NCBI RefSeq assembly: GCF_000699445.3 | Contig: NC_067196.1 | Location: forward strand, 79,040,364 to 79,104,363 | Direction of reading: 5' to 3' | DNA: 64,000 bases | Origin: Schistosoma haematobium | Lineage: Eukaryota > Platyhelminthes > Trematoda > Strigeidida > Schistosomatidae | Shown here: positions 38,421 to 50,100 of the stretch, in pieces | Layout of the letters: every line of letters begins with the position of its first letter | Position numbering within the stretch: position 1 is the first letter of the stretch | Notes under the pieces: model-generated | Seen by the model: only the letters and a program-made list of their open reading frames with translations | Database searches by the model: none | Told to the model about the DNA's origin: nothing | Translations under genes and position numbers: made by a program

Positions 38421-41040
38421 GCATTTTCATATAGTGTACGTGATATCCAATAACTGGGACCAGTGAAATACAATGCAAATTTATTTCTAGAATTCGATCG
38501 CCAGTAAAGTACTTGGGAGACGTGATATCGATCGCTATGCTTTGATAAGTCAGGAATGTACCACATGTATATTTACACAACTGAGTCATTCTGGTCTGAG
38601 TACTAAAATACCTTATACTTAACTTTGTGTACAAATTTAATTATGCAATTTTACTAATGATGCAGTTCTTCGTTTCACTGTGTTAAATTAACGTATACAT
38701 GTATTAAGCTGTAACCAGTATCAGTAACATTAAAAATGATCAAGGATCCTCTCTTTCCAATAGCCTAATTTATCAACTTAAAATAACTTGACTTGTTGTT
38801 ACCTAGTCTCTTACTTGGTGAAAATTAACTCTCTAATGCAATGTTGTAAATTTTCCTATCCGGCAAAAGGAGTATTAGAATTTAGTTAAATTTTGTGCCA
38901 TTATGTATCACTAAGCCGTCCTAAATCTGCTTAGTCTGGTTATAAAATATTTGTCTTCTAAATTAGAATAGAACTTTCTACTTGTATTTCCTAATTCCTT
39001 CTTACCGTATCCTACATTTCGTATCTTAACATCTATAATATATTGAATGCGAATATCATTGCGACGTGTTTAGTTTTAATGTTCTATGCTAGAATACAGT
39101 TCGTTGAGAAAGATGTATAATCGAAAAACGAATGGTTTTTTGGAAGCCTCATGGAAAGTCGCTGTAATAAATCAGTGTTTAGTGAATTCACGAATATCAT
39201 CACCAAGTGTCTAAATAAATAATGGAAACGATAAAAAGCTATTCTCATCTAAAAATAATATAGTAATAATCAATAAACCTGAATTATAACTCAAAAATGA
39301 AGAGGAACTAGATTGTTGAACACTATTCTTTGATATCAATCAAAATGCACTCCCGACAAAAATCGGTAGTCACGTTTCTGCTTGGTTACAGACTGTCAAT
39401 TTTGATGTAGGATATCTTTTTTTACATAATGTTCGATAATAGTTAGACAGAAATACTTCTTATTCACTTTTACCAGTTACTTAGTAATGCCTAACAAAAT
39501 TGAAGATCCTCAAAAAAAACCATCCAAAATATTCATGATTAGTTTATCAATGAATGTTATCAAATGATATTGACTAATCACTTCGAATAAATTATTTGAC
39601 AAATACTTTCATATAAATAAACCTTGGTCATTCACATGATCTTTATTAGACAAATATATATTATAATTACGTTATTTATCAACACTATAAGCGAGTGAAC
39701 AATAACATTAAATAAACATGTCCTAAGGTCAAATTCTATGGAGAATCCAATCAATACTTCCTTAAAATCAATATTTCTTTATTTATCTAACCACACAGTA
39801 ATAATTAACAAAGCTTGGCGGTGATTTGACTTTTAAAAATGTAAATTACACAAGAAAAATGTAATACAGTTAATGTTCAGGCATGTGTTTGATTGGAATA
39901 TTATATCGGTTACTTATCTGATACTGTATTTTTCATTGTAACTTAGTTCTATCTTTACAGTAAATTAATTTTATTTAATCAGATTACGATAGAATGTTAG
40001 TTAAATGAATCATAATAAGTTGTATCAGCTTATAGAAAAAAGTCTTTTATGAGGTACAAACGTCTGTGAACTGAACTATTTTTGATCTATGCATAATGAT
40101 ATAGTGAAGAAAGGATTGTTACAGAAGGATATAAAGAAGTCAGTCACATAAGTGAAACCGTTGATAAAGTTAAGATATATAAACTGAGAAATCATCTAAG
40201 AAAAAAGATGTGATGTCTATTTGAGAAAAGTACAGTTCCTGCTAAAGACAATCGGAATTTTATTCATTTTGAAGATGCACTTTACTGTCCATAAACGACA
40301 CAAGTGAAAATCGCAGTAGAATCGTCACTAGTTTTAGTTGTAGAGGATCAATCCACTGACTTGTGGTGCTTTTAATACTTCGTTCATGATGTGGTGATCC
40401 GACGTTGTACTGCACAAATATTCTGGGTTCCATGAACCAACGTAAACTAACTACCTTTTGATTTTTCCTATATGATCTCAATGTAGGTAGGTACTTCTCA
40501 CTCCAAGATTCAAACGTCACTTCTTCGAGATATCAACAACTATTGAGTCATTACTTCAACTAAGTTAAAATGAACACCCAGTTTCAATAATATATGGTGT
40601 TGGAAATAAATAGGTGTAATCAATAGAAAACAATGGTAGATAAACACAGATACCTCTTGAACATTCTATGCTTAAGGTAGCCAGATTTTCCAAGTATATA
40701 CTTGAATAACTAGGTCCAAAACTTTGTACACGAAACCTTACAAAATCAAACCAACAGTGGCTTTTACTGACATATACAAAACCCAAAATATTCTGTAATA
40801 AACACAAATATCTGAACATCCCAACTATTTGAGATTATATACTATAATTTCGCAAAAACCCAGAAGTCAGCCTTTACAAATGGATGTATGTATTGAAGTA
40901 TAAGATTGAACTTAGGTCTATTTGAAATCGACATAACTTATTAACTACTTATTCACATTGCAAGTAGATCAATTGTTTTCACAAAATTTAATCAAAATAA
41001 CAGTCTGTATATAGTTGATTATTGAATCCCATTGAAATAA

Positions 41041-41427
41041 TGAACTGATCAAAGTTAGGCAGTCATTAAAAAGCTAGGAGCACTGAACGACTATTTCACA
41101 CTAGTATGGGACTCCTCAGAAGTGCGCATCCACAATCCCGCACTAAATGGAATCGTCAGTCAGTCAGAATCGGACCTATGACGTTTTGTCTCATGCATGA
41201 ACACATCACCCCTAAACTGCTGAGCAAACATCCAACGGTGTTAATATCTAGACTCGGTCAATTCACAAAATTGAACAACCACCTTCCATTGTTTTTGGTG
41301 GGAAGTTGTCTCACACCCTCCATGGATTAACTACAATGGTCATGGCTCCTTACCACAATTCTGAAGATTTTCTCTCGAAGCCAGTCATTACTCAGCACAT
41401 GGTGATTCTCGATTTGGGTTTGTGGAG
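41041..41427 (-). mobile_element. tRNA-derived hammerhead-type SINE, copy 2
   Basis: Matches 27376-27739 without gaps and with about five or six substitutions, in the same orientation 13.7 kb away. Has the same B-box-like GGTCCGATTC on the minus strand. After 41427 the sequence departs from copy 1. Confidence 0.65.
41080..41125 (-). ncRNA. Degenerate hammerhead ribozyme (copy 2)
   Basis: Identical to the degenerate motif at 27392-27437, including the same defects in stem II and at the cleavage site, so the defects predate the split of the copies. Confidence 0.5.
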
Positions 41428-42169
41428 TATGTTGGATGCCGGTTTAATGGTTTATAGATTAAGTGTTATATCAAAAAAGAGTCCATGGCTCCAATCTCAA
41501 GTGCGAATTCGTGAGAGCACATTGCTAGGGAATCCCATACAATGATGAAACGTTTTGTATGTATAACTTAGATCGTTTCATGATTTCAACAAAATGACTT
41601 TTAGTTTGCATGAGCGAATTTACACCAGACAATGTGAGTCGAGTCTGTCAACAGAAACTGATGTTCGAATGTCCATCGATTTTATCATACAATTATTAAT
41701 GTCAGCGAAAAGCAAATTATTATATCTGTTGTTTTCCGCATAAATGTTTTCAGACGAAAACCCAAACTGGTAAGGTCGTCCGATTATAATTTTCAGGGAG
41801 TTCTAATAAACTGTATACTTAACCGGGAACCATGATCTTTCGTGATTAAATTTGGTTTCTAAAGGATGATGGCCCCAATCTTTTAATGAACAGTGGTTGT
41901 CGGCATTTAGTCGTTTCACTTGTAAGCTTCAAAACTATGCAACTAATACAATAGAAGCTGTGTAACGAGATAACAAATTTTATAATCTTTAACACTAACA
42001 AAGCCTCTTTTAAAAATTTAATATAAGTTTATCACATATCATCCGTATTAACTTTACATATACTACATGGAATGAGTTACAAATATTCCATCAAAATCAC
42101 TTCAATCGATCCTAAGGAACCGAAAGCACGAAATGACAAAAGAATAAACCGAACATCATCTACAAAATA

Positions 42170-42440
42170 AACGGTTCCAACTGAGAAAAACACTACATTG
42201 GATAAAGTGGAAGCCCACCTCATCTTCGTTTGCACGAACATCAATTAGCGGTCAAACGCCACGACATATCTTCGCTTACATTAATGCATATGGACACAAA
42301 TTCGACTAGAAAAATGTTCAGATCTTGGATAGAGGGAATACTGAAAACGTCAGAGAATTTTTAAAAGCTCGGTCAAACAGCAGTCAACAAACATATGGAA
42401 ATCGATCCAATCTATCAGAAAAACCATGAACAAATATAGA
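42170..42440 (+). pseudogene. Possible Penelope-type endonuclease C-terminal remnant
   Basis: Plus strand reads LRLHEHQLAVKRHDIS, a frame break, MFRSWIEGILKTSENF, then VNKHMEIDPIYQ, resembling the region after GIY-YIG in Penelope-like proteins. Frames are broken by stops. Weak evidence. Confidence 0.35.
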
Positions 42441-42916
42441 GCCAAGAATCGAATAAAAGGGAGATACAATCACAATAAGGAAGTAGACAATGACAGACTT
42501 AACATCAGAAATAACCAATCAAGATCAAGGTGGACAGGACGAGCTGTGAGTGATGTGGAGAAATTTGAACACTTCACTTCTACCTGAAGTTGGTGCCGAG
42601 GATTCCGTTCAGAATAACAATGAAAGCTCCAAGACCAAATCATCCAGTTCGGAGAACAAAACTTCACCTAAATATTGCTTTTTAGTCAAATATTATCATA
42701 GATGAAGTCAATAGAGTGACATTAAGAAGTCAAAATAGAGTGAAGTACTCTAAACTGACCAATACTTGTCTCTGTTATCGAGTTTATGTATTTGTTGTCT
42801 CAATCTATTGACAAATTAATAAGGACTTACTATTCTCACGAACAGTAACAGTCAAGAGAAATTTTCCAAACATGATTTCTTTATGAAAGCCTATGTATAG
42901 ATGATCGTTGTATGTG

Positions 42917-43210
42917 ACATGGCTCAAAATCGTTTGCAATGGTGCAGGTGCATCCACTCTTTGTGTTCTCCCAAATTTTAAATCACCTGATTCCTCCTTG
43001 TTTCTTTTTTCTCTTCCCAAATTTATCTCACTGGATTATACTCTTTAAATAACATCTCCAAACCCTAATCTTTCCGATTACTGCTTATACTCTTACTACC
43101 TCTACCACTACGGGATTTGAATCGACAACTGCATCTCTGTGCTAATGTGGTATGGCGACTCGAACTGATGTACGTACGTACGAAGTTCTACGTTGTTACT
43201 GACTGACTGA
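42917..43210 (+). mobile_element. CR1-like LINE, 3' end only, subfamily I
   Basis: Matches the last 290 nt of the full LINE (55747-56043), starting inside the final coding codons (MAQNRLQW). Bounded by a perfect 9-bp duplication TTGTATGTG (42908-42916 and 43211-43219). Ends in GACTGACTGA. Confidence 0.88.
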
Positions 43211-43604
43211 TTGTATGTGGAAAAATCAACTAAAATTAACTGATTTTATCCATATAACATAAGCGTAATAGGAAATTTGTGACACAATCGGTTATTCTGT
43301 TTGATACTGATACATTAGGAAAGGATGTTTTACAAACATATATAGTAGAAATAATAAACCTTGTACATTTTGTCTTTTTTTTAAGTTGCAGTGGTATAGA
43401 TGGATTATTCAGTAAAAACAGTATTCACTCAGTCATTTCAGAGAGTTGATTGTAGATTATGAATATTGATCTTATCTTTGACAATTTTACTGTCAAATTT
43501 GGCATCGTATATGTAGGGATCGATCTTACCATTACGTTGTTATAACACTTATTCATTTATCACATTGTAATTGGGAAACTAATCAATTTATGTTATTACC
43601 TGCT

Positions 43605-43803
43605 TTATTTAAAGCTACTTGTGAATACGTCTGTATAGATGCAACATACTAAACTTGTGTGAATGGAGAAACCCCGAACAGAGGAAATGATTTTAGCTTA
43701 AAAATATATTAGGTGATTAGGAGTGATATATCCATCTTGTTACAGAACATATATAGAATTTTGTAGGATCGGTACAGACGTATTCACAAGTAGCTTTAAA
43801 TAA
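43605..43803. mobile_element. Small terminal-inverted-repeat element (MITE-like)
   Basis: 31-bp perfect inverted arms at 43605-43635 and 43773-43803 (outer TTATTTAAAG, inner ACGTCTGTA) surround 137 bp of unique sequence with no coding capacity. The outer TTTAAA/TTAA of both arms could be part of the target site. The family is unknown. Confidence 0.75.
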
Positions 43804-44507
43804 TTACACAAATGAAATGCTTTAGGGTTCAGAGACTTGATATCTTTACTTAGGTATAATAATTATGAGACCTGACCGCTCCCAGTTGAGGATATTCGGG
43901 AGCTCACTGAACTTGGCTAATACTGTATAGGCAAGACTGCTTACAGTTTAGTGGGACATCAATTATGAAGTAGCATTTTGAGACTCTTATTCGAAGTGAT
44001 CATATGAAGCTAACCCCGAGTATTGGGAATATTTTGCATGCAACATGAATTGATTGTCGATGTACAACCATGAGGTATATAGTAGTGTTATAGATTCATC
44101 CATATAGTGTTTTAAAAAGTTATGATATATTATTTAGAATCAAAACAGCTTCTAATGTGACTTCATTTCATTTTGCACTACTAGAAACTTACACAAAGTA
44201 TCATCAATTTATTACCCATCAGTCTCCTTTTTTTCGGTTGAGGACGTTATATTGATTTATGTGTCGCATACTTGAATATACCTGCTATTTGTTTGAACCG
44301 TCAAACGTGTTTTAAAGAACAAAATACAAAGGTGCATGTGTCATTTTTTATAGAGATAAATGATGAATTTGATACGTAGAAAAGCGTAAATTCTCTTTCA
44401 ACATATTTCTCATATAGTTGTGTATAGTAATGTGTCTAAATTCTTCTCGGTTTGCATACATTCACCTATTATGCAATTTGAATTGTAACTTTCGGATTAG
44501 CTTACTG

Positions 44508-45460
44508 GTGTGTGTCGGACCTTCATCCCCAAATGCCCTGGTACGGCCGTGGGTGAAGTAAGTCAGTTCTCCCCATCTAAATGCTCTCATATAGCCACGC
44601 GTATACAGCCACTGTCAGGGAACCCTGCTCATAGCTTTCTCGAGGCCGGAGTGTTGTTTACGAAATTGAGAGGACGAAAAGAGAATATCCGACCCTTTAA
44701 CTGGGTCGGTAGATATAGAGGATACACATAGGGGAGTTGGAAAACCCTGACTCCAAACCAATGGTATGCATGGGCTCTAGGATCCTGGGCGAACAAATGG
44801 CGTATAAACCTGTTGTTGGCCACTGGCTACCATGGGACTCCATCTCCTAATGTTGTTCCACTGTCTTATGGATTACACCTGCAGGTCAAAGGCTCGGAAT
44901 GTGACCCCTAAAAAATCACCTGCCTCGGTCTAGACACCCGGGCAGTGTCACAGCTGACACAAAAATCAAGTGACTTGTGTGGCGCATATGTATTCGGTTT
45001 CCATATGGTTGGAAGAAAGTTAGGGGCGGCCAAACCAAAACGTGGCATCAGTGCCTGAAGTCACTAACTTCTAGTCTGAGCCATGTTAGTAGATGCAGAC
45101 TACTTGGTTGGGGTCCGCGTGACTTTCGTAACCAATGGTTGGAGACCCTTGGTGACATGGCTCAGAATCGATCACAATGGCGTCGGTGTATACACTCTCT
45201 GTCTTCTCTTAAACTAAGAGATTAAGATCACTTCACATCTTTCTTTCTACCAACTAATTCTTTCTTCCTATACTATATCCTTATTGCAATCTTTCTCCTA
45301 TATATTACCACCTTTGACCTAACCACTCCTATGAATCCGGTGTTCATCTTGCTGTGCTTATGAGGTATGGCAACCTGGGCCGATGCATACATGTGCCTGG
45401 TCCTACGTTGTAGCTGACTGACTGACTGAATATTTATGTGCTCAAATAAATAAATAATAA
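44508..45460 (+). mobile_element. Repeat X containing a nested LINE fragment
   Basis: The outer limits are fixed by a perfect 12-bp duplication ATTAGCTTACTG (44496-44507 and 45461-45472). The left part matches repeat X at 20565-20995; after the LINE fragment the X tail resumes (tatttatgtg, then AAATAAATAAATAATAA). So the LINE piece inserted into repeat X after X was already in place. Confidence 0.8.
45007..45429 (+). mobile_element. CR1-like LINE, 5'-truncated, subfamily II, nested in repeat X
   Basis: Begins at the GWKKxRGGQTKTWH block, runs through QWRRCIHSL to the 3' UTR of subfamily II and ends in CTGACTGACTGA. A possible ATAT duplication (45003-45006 and 45430-45433) is too short to be convincing. 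Confidence 0.8.
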
Positions 45461-45954
45461 ATTAGCTTACTGAGACGTAAATTCTACGATCCACGTATAG
45501 GATAAGACATATACTTTAGAATCAAATGTTAATAGCCATTAAAAGAATAACTGATTAATACCGTCAAACTCCATGTACGCCTAATTTTCAAATAGTGGGT
45601 TATGTTTCGTGAAAATTTAGCCAGTCAGGCACCGAGACCTCATGAAACAGATGTAAATTTCACCCGAATAATTGATAGTAGGCATGAAAATCAAGGTATA
45701 TTTTTTAAAGAGAGGGAGCAAAACTAATGCTTTATCTTTCAAAGGTTACGGTTTATTTTATCAGTGGCTGGGAATGATATAGATAGGGATGAATGGCAAG
45801 ATTTGTCACAAAAATCTATAAATTAATCATTTTCACTTGGGAATTGGGCATAATGTTCCTAAATACAATCAGTCTACCTATTTTTAAAACTATGTATTGT
45901 AATAAAAAACATCAATGATCTTACCTCGAAAAATATATCTCGCACCATAAGAAA

Positions 45955-45960
45955 TTTATT
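45955..45960 (-). terminator. Candidate poly(A) signal for the large gene
   Basis: AATAAA on the minus strand, about 155 nt after the stop at 46113. Confidence 0.4.
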
Positions 45961-46112
45961 TGAGTAGGTTCTGATTTGCCTCCAGATTTATATTTTGTAA
46001 CTTATGCAGGATTCATTGGTTCAGGGGAGGAATGAGTGAATTTGACAAAATTACAGATTTGATCACAGTAAAGTTGGATTTTGAAACGTTTGTTGAACGA
46101 ATAATTAAGCTG

Positions 46113-47174
46113 CTAAGCACATGTTAGAGGTTGACCATGAAGGAAGTCAAGATCAGTGTTGATGTCTAAAACACTATGCTTTTCAAAACTCTTTATGCAC
46201 TGAGCACGCAATCTCGATGAATGATCCAAGTTGCGTTCATCGGTCGAAGTATTTTTAAGTCTTCCACATCGGTATCGAGTACTTTTAATATCTCTTTTGT
46301 TACGTCTGTGACCTTTTAAAGGCTTTATCTTCTTTCTGCTTGACAAACCAGCAGTACATCCAATTTGAGGAGCAACAGGAGTTGCGTTTTCATGACAAAC
46401 TTGAGAAAAATGAAATGATTGATCTGTCATTCGTAACCGATGTTCAGAATCAAACACTTTCTCAACCATACCACAACCATCTCCATTATCGTCATCTTCG
46501 CTAGGTGACGGTATGTACAAACCAACAAGCCCAGAACTCATTGGAAGAGCTCGGTTCAGGATTCTATGAATTTGAAACTGATTAGGATCCATAAAAGTTT
46601 CTGCCTCGCTTGCAACACAAAATCCAGTTAATTCCTGAACAGAACTGTCGTTTTTAACATTAAACTCCTCAGGTAATATGGAAAGACTTGCATTTTCATC
46701 TAGATGATCTACGTCATTTGAAGCTTGAGAAGAATTAGAAGACATATCAGAAGGTACTTGGACATTTAATGGAGAAACTACAGATTGACAAACAAGTTCA
46801 TCCTTCGATCCATTCACAGGCTTACCCAAACGAATAACTAGACGTAAAGGGTGAGATTCTGGACGATCCATTTTAGGAATTTCCTTATGTACACCAGTAA
46901 GATTCGTGATGGAATAGGATTGACTATTATCACAACAATTATCAAAATCATTGTTTGAGGCTTTTTTACTAAATACGTTTTCTGGAATTATTGATCGAGC
47001 ACATGAAATATTCAGCTGCTTACTGTCAGCTAGTGATGCATCACTACAAGCACTAATTAAATGGCTACGGGGTCGCGCTACATTAGCAACATGCCGACGA
47101 GCAGATACTGATCGAAAACTGGCAGTGTTTCGCTTCCGAGGGGAAGTTGAGAGATTAGCACGCCAAGGCCGTGT
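46113..47174 (-). CDS. Large gene, last exon
   Basis: Starts after TTTGTAG with TRPWRANLSTSPRKRN, in phase with exon 2, and ends LTCA then TAG. Includes MDRPESHPLRLVIRLGKP and a basic segment KKIKPLKGHRRNKRD. The inside Met at 46871 is not a start. The plus-strand open frame in its first part is only a shadow. Confidence 0.85.
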   Translation of the reverse strand, partial: TRPWRANLSTSPRKRNTASFRSVSARRHVANVARPRSHLISACSDASLADSKQLNISCARSIIPENVFSKKASNNDFDNCCDNSQSYSITNLTGVHKEIPKMDRPESHPLRLVIRLGKPVNGSKDELVCQSVVSPLNVQVPSDMSSNSSQASNDVDHLDENASLSILPEEFNVKNDSSVQELTGFCVASEAETFMDPNQFQIHRILNRALPMSSGLVGLYIPSPSEDDDNGDGCGMVEKVFDSEHRLRMTDQSFHFSQVCHENATPVAPQIGCTAGLSSRKKIKPLKGHRRNKRDIKSTRYRCGRLKNTSTDERNLDHSSRLRAQCIKSFEKHSVLDINTDLDFLHGQPLTCA

Positions 47175-50100
47175 CTACAAATGAATCATAAACATCACTC
47201 AAATTATATAATGAGAATAGTTGAAATTGTGTAATTTATCTAACTGCATAATATTAAAGGAAACCTTTATCAATTTTGAATATCCACCAAGTAAATGCTT
47301 AAATGTTTGTGTACTATAGCTTGGAGTAATACTCGTTATGTTATAGTTTATGAGGGTACCCGACAAATCAGACAAAAAACAAAGGAATTTATCAACTCAG
47401 AGATAATTGTTAAATATTCTCACTACTTTTTCCTTAGTGGTATATTTGATTCTGAAAATCCGGTAGACAGTATTTTACAAACCCCTTAAAATCATTTTCA
47501 GCACTTAAAGTACACAACACTGCAGATCCGAAAAAAGCTATCAATGCAGTAATTAAATTAGGGATTCAAAACTGAACCAATATATCGGGGTAATAGATAC
47601 TATATATTATGAAAAACTCTGAATCATATAGAGAGAGTGTATACACTATCTATCTTTCCTTAAACTAAGAGATTAAAATCGCTTCATATCTTTCTTTCTA
47701 CCAACTAATTCTTTCTTCCTGTACTATATCTTTATTGAAATCTTTCTTCTATATATTACCACCTCTGAATTAACTACTTTTATGAATCCGGTGTCCATCT
47801 TGTTGTGTTAATGAGGTACGGCAACTTGGACCGATGCACATATGTGCCTGGTCCTACGTTGTAGCTGACTGACTGAATCATACATTCGAAATTAATCCTT
47901 AACTATGAGGATAGCAGTTCTATTGAAAATAATCTCGTGTGATGTTATTTGGTACAGACTCAAGAGTTGTTAGCAAAAGTTGATTGTACTTTTATGAGTT
48001 ACAATCGATAAATGTGCATCTATGTTAACTTGAAAGATTAAAGTGAATTGAGTTAGAGTAAATAATCATAACCTCGTTTTGAAAATATTACTAAAATATA
48101 ATAACTAGTAATAAGCTACTACTAATTCTTGTTACTCAGTTTTATGATGAACATTGACATTATCTAAAATAAAAGATGAGGTTTTAAAAGCAAATATGAA
48201 TGACACAATACAGTCACACAGACATCTCATTTTCCAAAAAACGGAGATAATACAAAGACAGAACATGGTCGACTTACCAATTGAGCGTAGTTACTTCGAC
48301 GTTCTTGTCTTGCAGTTGAGAAAATCTTTTTAGTTGACAAGGAATGCACAGGTATATTCTTTACCGTGCCACTAGGAAGAACACTAGATAGTGAATAAGC
48401 TTGAGTGGATTGTGTGATATGAACGTTATGAGTAACAGATGATGCCTCATGCAACCGTGAGGACTTCGGGGGGTTTCGACATTGAAGATTACTTTCCATT
48501 ATAATAGTAAGATTTCTATGACCTTTACAATGGATGCTTGTTTTTTCGTTCTTTTTTCTTTTTCTGCTTGAATTATTGGAGTTGGATTTGGATATTTCTT
48601 TAATGACAGGGACTTTGTTTACAAGACGAATACTCAGCGAACAATTTGAGGGATCATCTACCATCTCTACAACTGGGTTGGATTTAGTTTCCATGACTGG
48701 ATCATTGATATGGAGTTTCTTACGCTTCTTTTTCTTTGACTTAGATTTAAGCGCAGCTAGCTTGAGGTTAAGACGTAATCTGATTGGGGGATGTGAAAGT
48801 AGTTTGTCATTGTCAGTCATGATATTCTCAGAAGTTGAATCAGGAAATAAAGAACCAACATTTTTATCTTGAAGCACATCAGATTGGAGTGAATTTTTAC
48901 TTGCTGTATTTTCGGAATGAATACCCACAAACCTATAAATTGGATCTGTTCCACCTTCATCAACGGAAGAAACAACTTCGGAGCAGGATAAATTATCTTC
49001 AATACCAGCAGAAACGCTTATTGACTGTTCACAGTTAACACTGGTTAACTGCACACTAGGAGAAGCAGAGGGTATGTGATTGCCACTATCTTTATCTGCA
49101 TTATCAACAACCACAGCTCCTGCATTAGAAATTACCGATGAATTAGTCATAATAATTGTGGGAGAAGTGGAATGTCCTATTACACTAAAATCTGAAGGTG
49201 CATTTGTACTTTCAAGTTTTAAGCAAACAGGGCTAAAAAGAATCTTTTCGGATTTATTACACTCATCCACAGAGGGCTTCTCCGAGTCAGAATAATGGTG
49301 TTGAGTTTCGTTATTTACTGTTGTAACAAAGTGATTAGAAATATCATCTATACTGGGAACAGAATTATTTCCTTCAGTGTAAAAATTATCCGAGTTATGC
49401 AAGAGGACCTCAGTAGTAGACTTCCTAAGGGATGTACAGGGACGTCGCTGACGTTTCCCAGCCGATCGTTTACGCCTACACGTTTTTCTTGGCAACGAGG
49501 AAATGCGTTTTAAACGTTTTTTAAGAGTTTCAGAAACATTAGACTTAGATGGTGATGATTTTGACGATTTACTGACATCATTGAAGGGAAGCTGGTTACT
49601 AAAGTGATTTGGTGAAGCTCGTGGAGACGAAAAGATAGTGGCTGGAAGCAAAGTCGAGTTTTCTGCGCTCTTACTTGATGTTAAATGTGGAAGGTTGGGT
49701 TGAAATAATGGTTTCGGTTGCAGAGCAGAAGCATCGATTTGCATAGATTTATCAATGAACCAAGAGGAGTTGCACGATAGCGAAGTAGCGATGTTAGGAG
49801 TTTGTGAAACTTCCTTAGATTTACATTCTGAAGAGGCGAACTTTGCCAAGTCCGCGAAAGTCACATTTCTCCACAGAGTTTCCGAGGTATTATTAAGGTG
49901 GAATTCATTTCCAACATTTTTCTTTTCAACTTTAGCTGCTAATGCACTAAAGCTAGTTGCTCGGAAGGCAGCAGCCCCAGCAAAGCTACCAGCGATCCCT
50001 GCATTTCTGTTAACTGGTAAAGGTGAAACAGTTGGAAACACTTTTTCAAGTGAGTGACTTGAGCTACTATCACACAAAGAATTCGACTGATTAACTGCTG

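Larger units (their letters stand above)
34092..46112. other. Convergent intergenic region with repeats
   Basis: Holds the 3' ends of both genes, a long (AT)n, Penelope remnants, SINE copies, a terminal-inverted-repeat element, CR1 fragments and repeat X. The other stretches (34430-35900, 37240-38240, 38420-40990, 41440-42150) are AT-rich without recognisable genes. Confidence 0.7.

Noticed and set aside
40260..40819. Two minus-strand open frames of 84-86 codons
   Set aside because: No motif, no splice context and no neighbouring homology.
46951..47184. Plus-strand open frame of 77 codons
   Set aside because: It is the complement of the last exon of the large minus-strand gene, whose frame continues through with proper splice sites.
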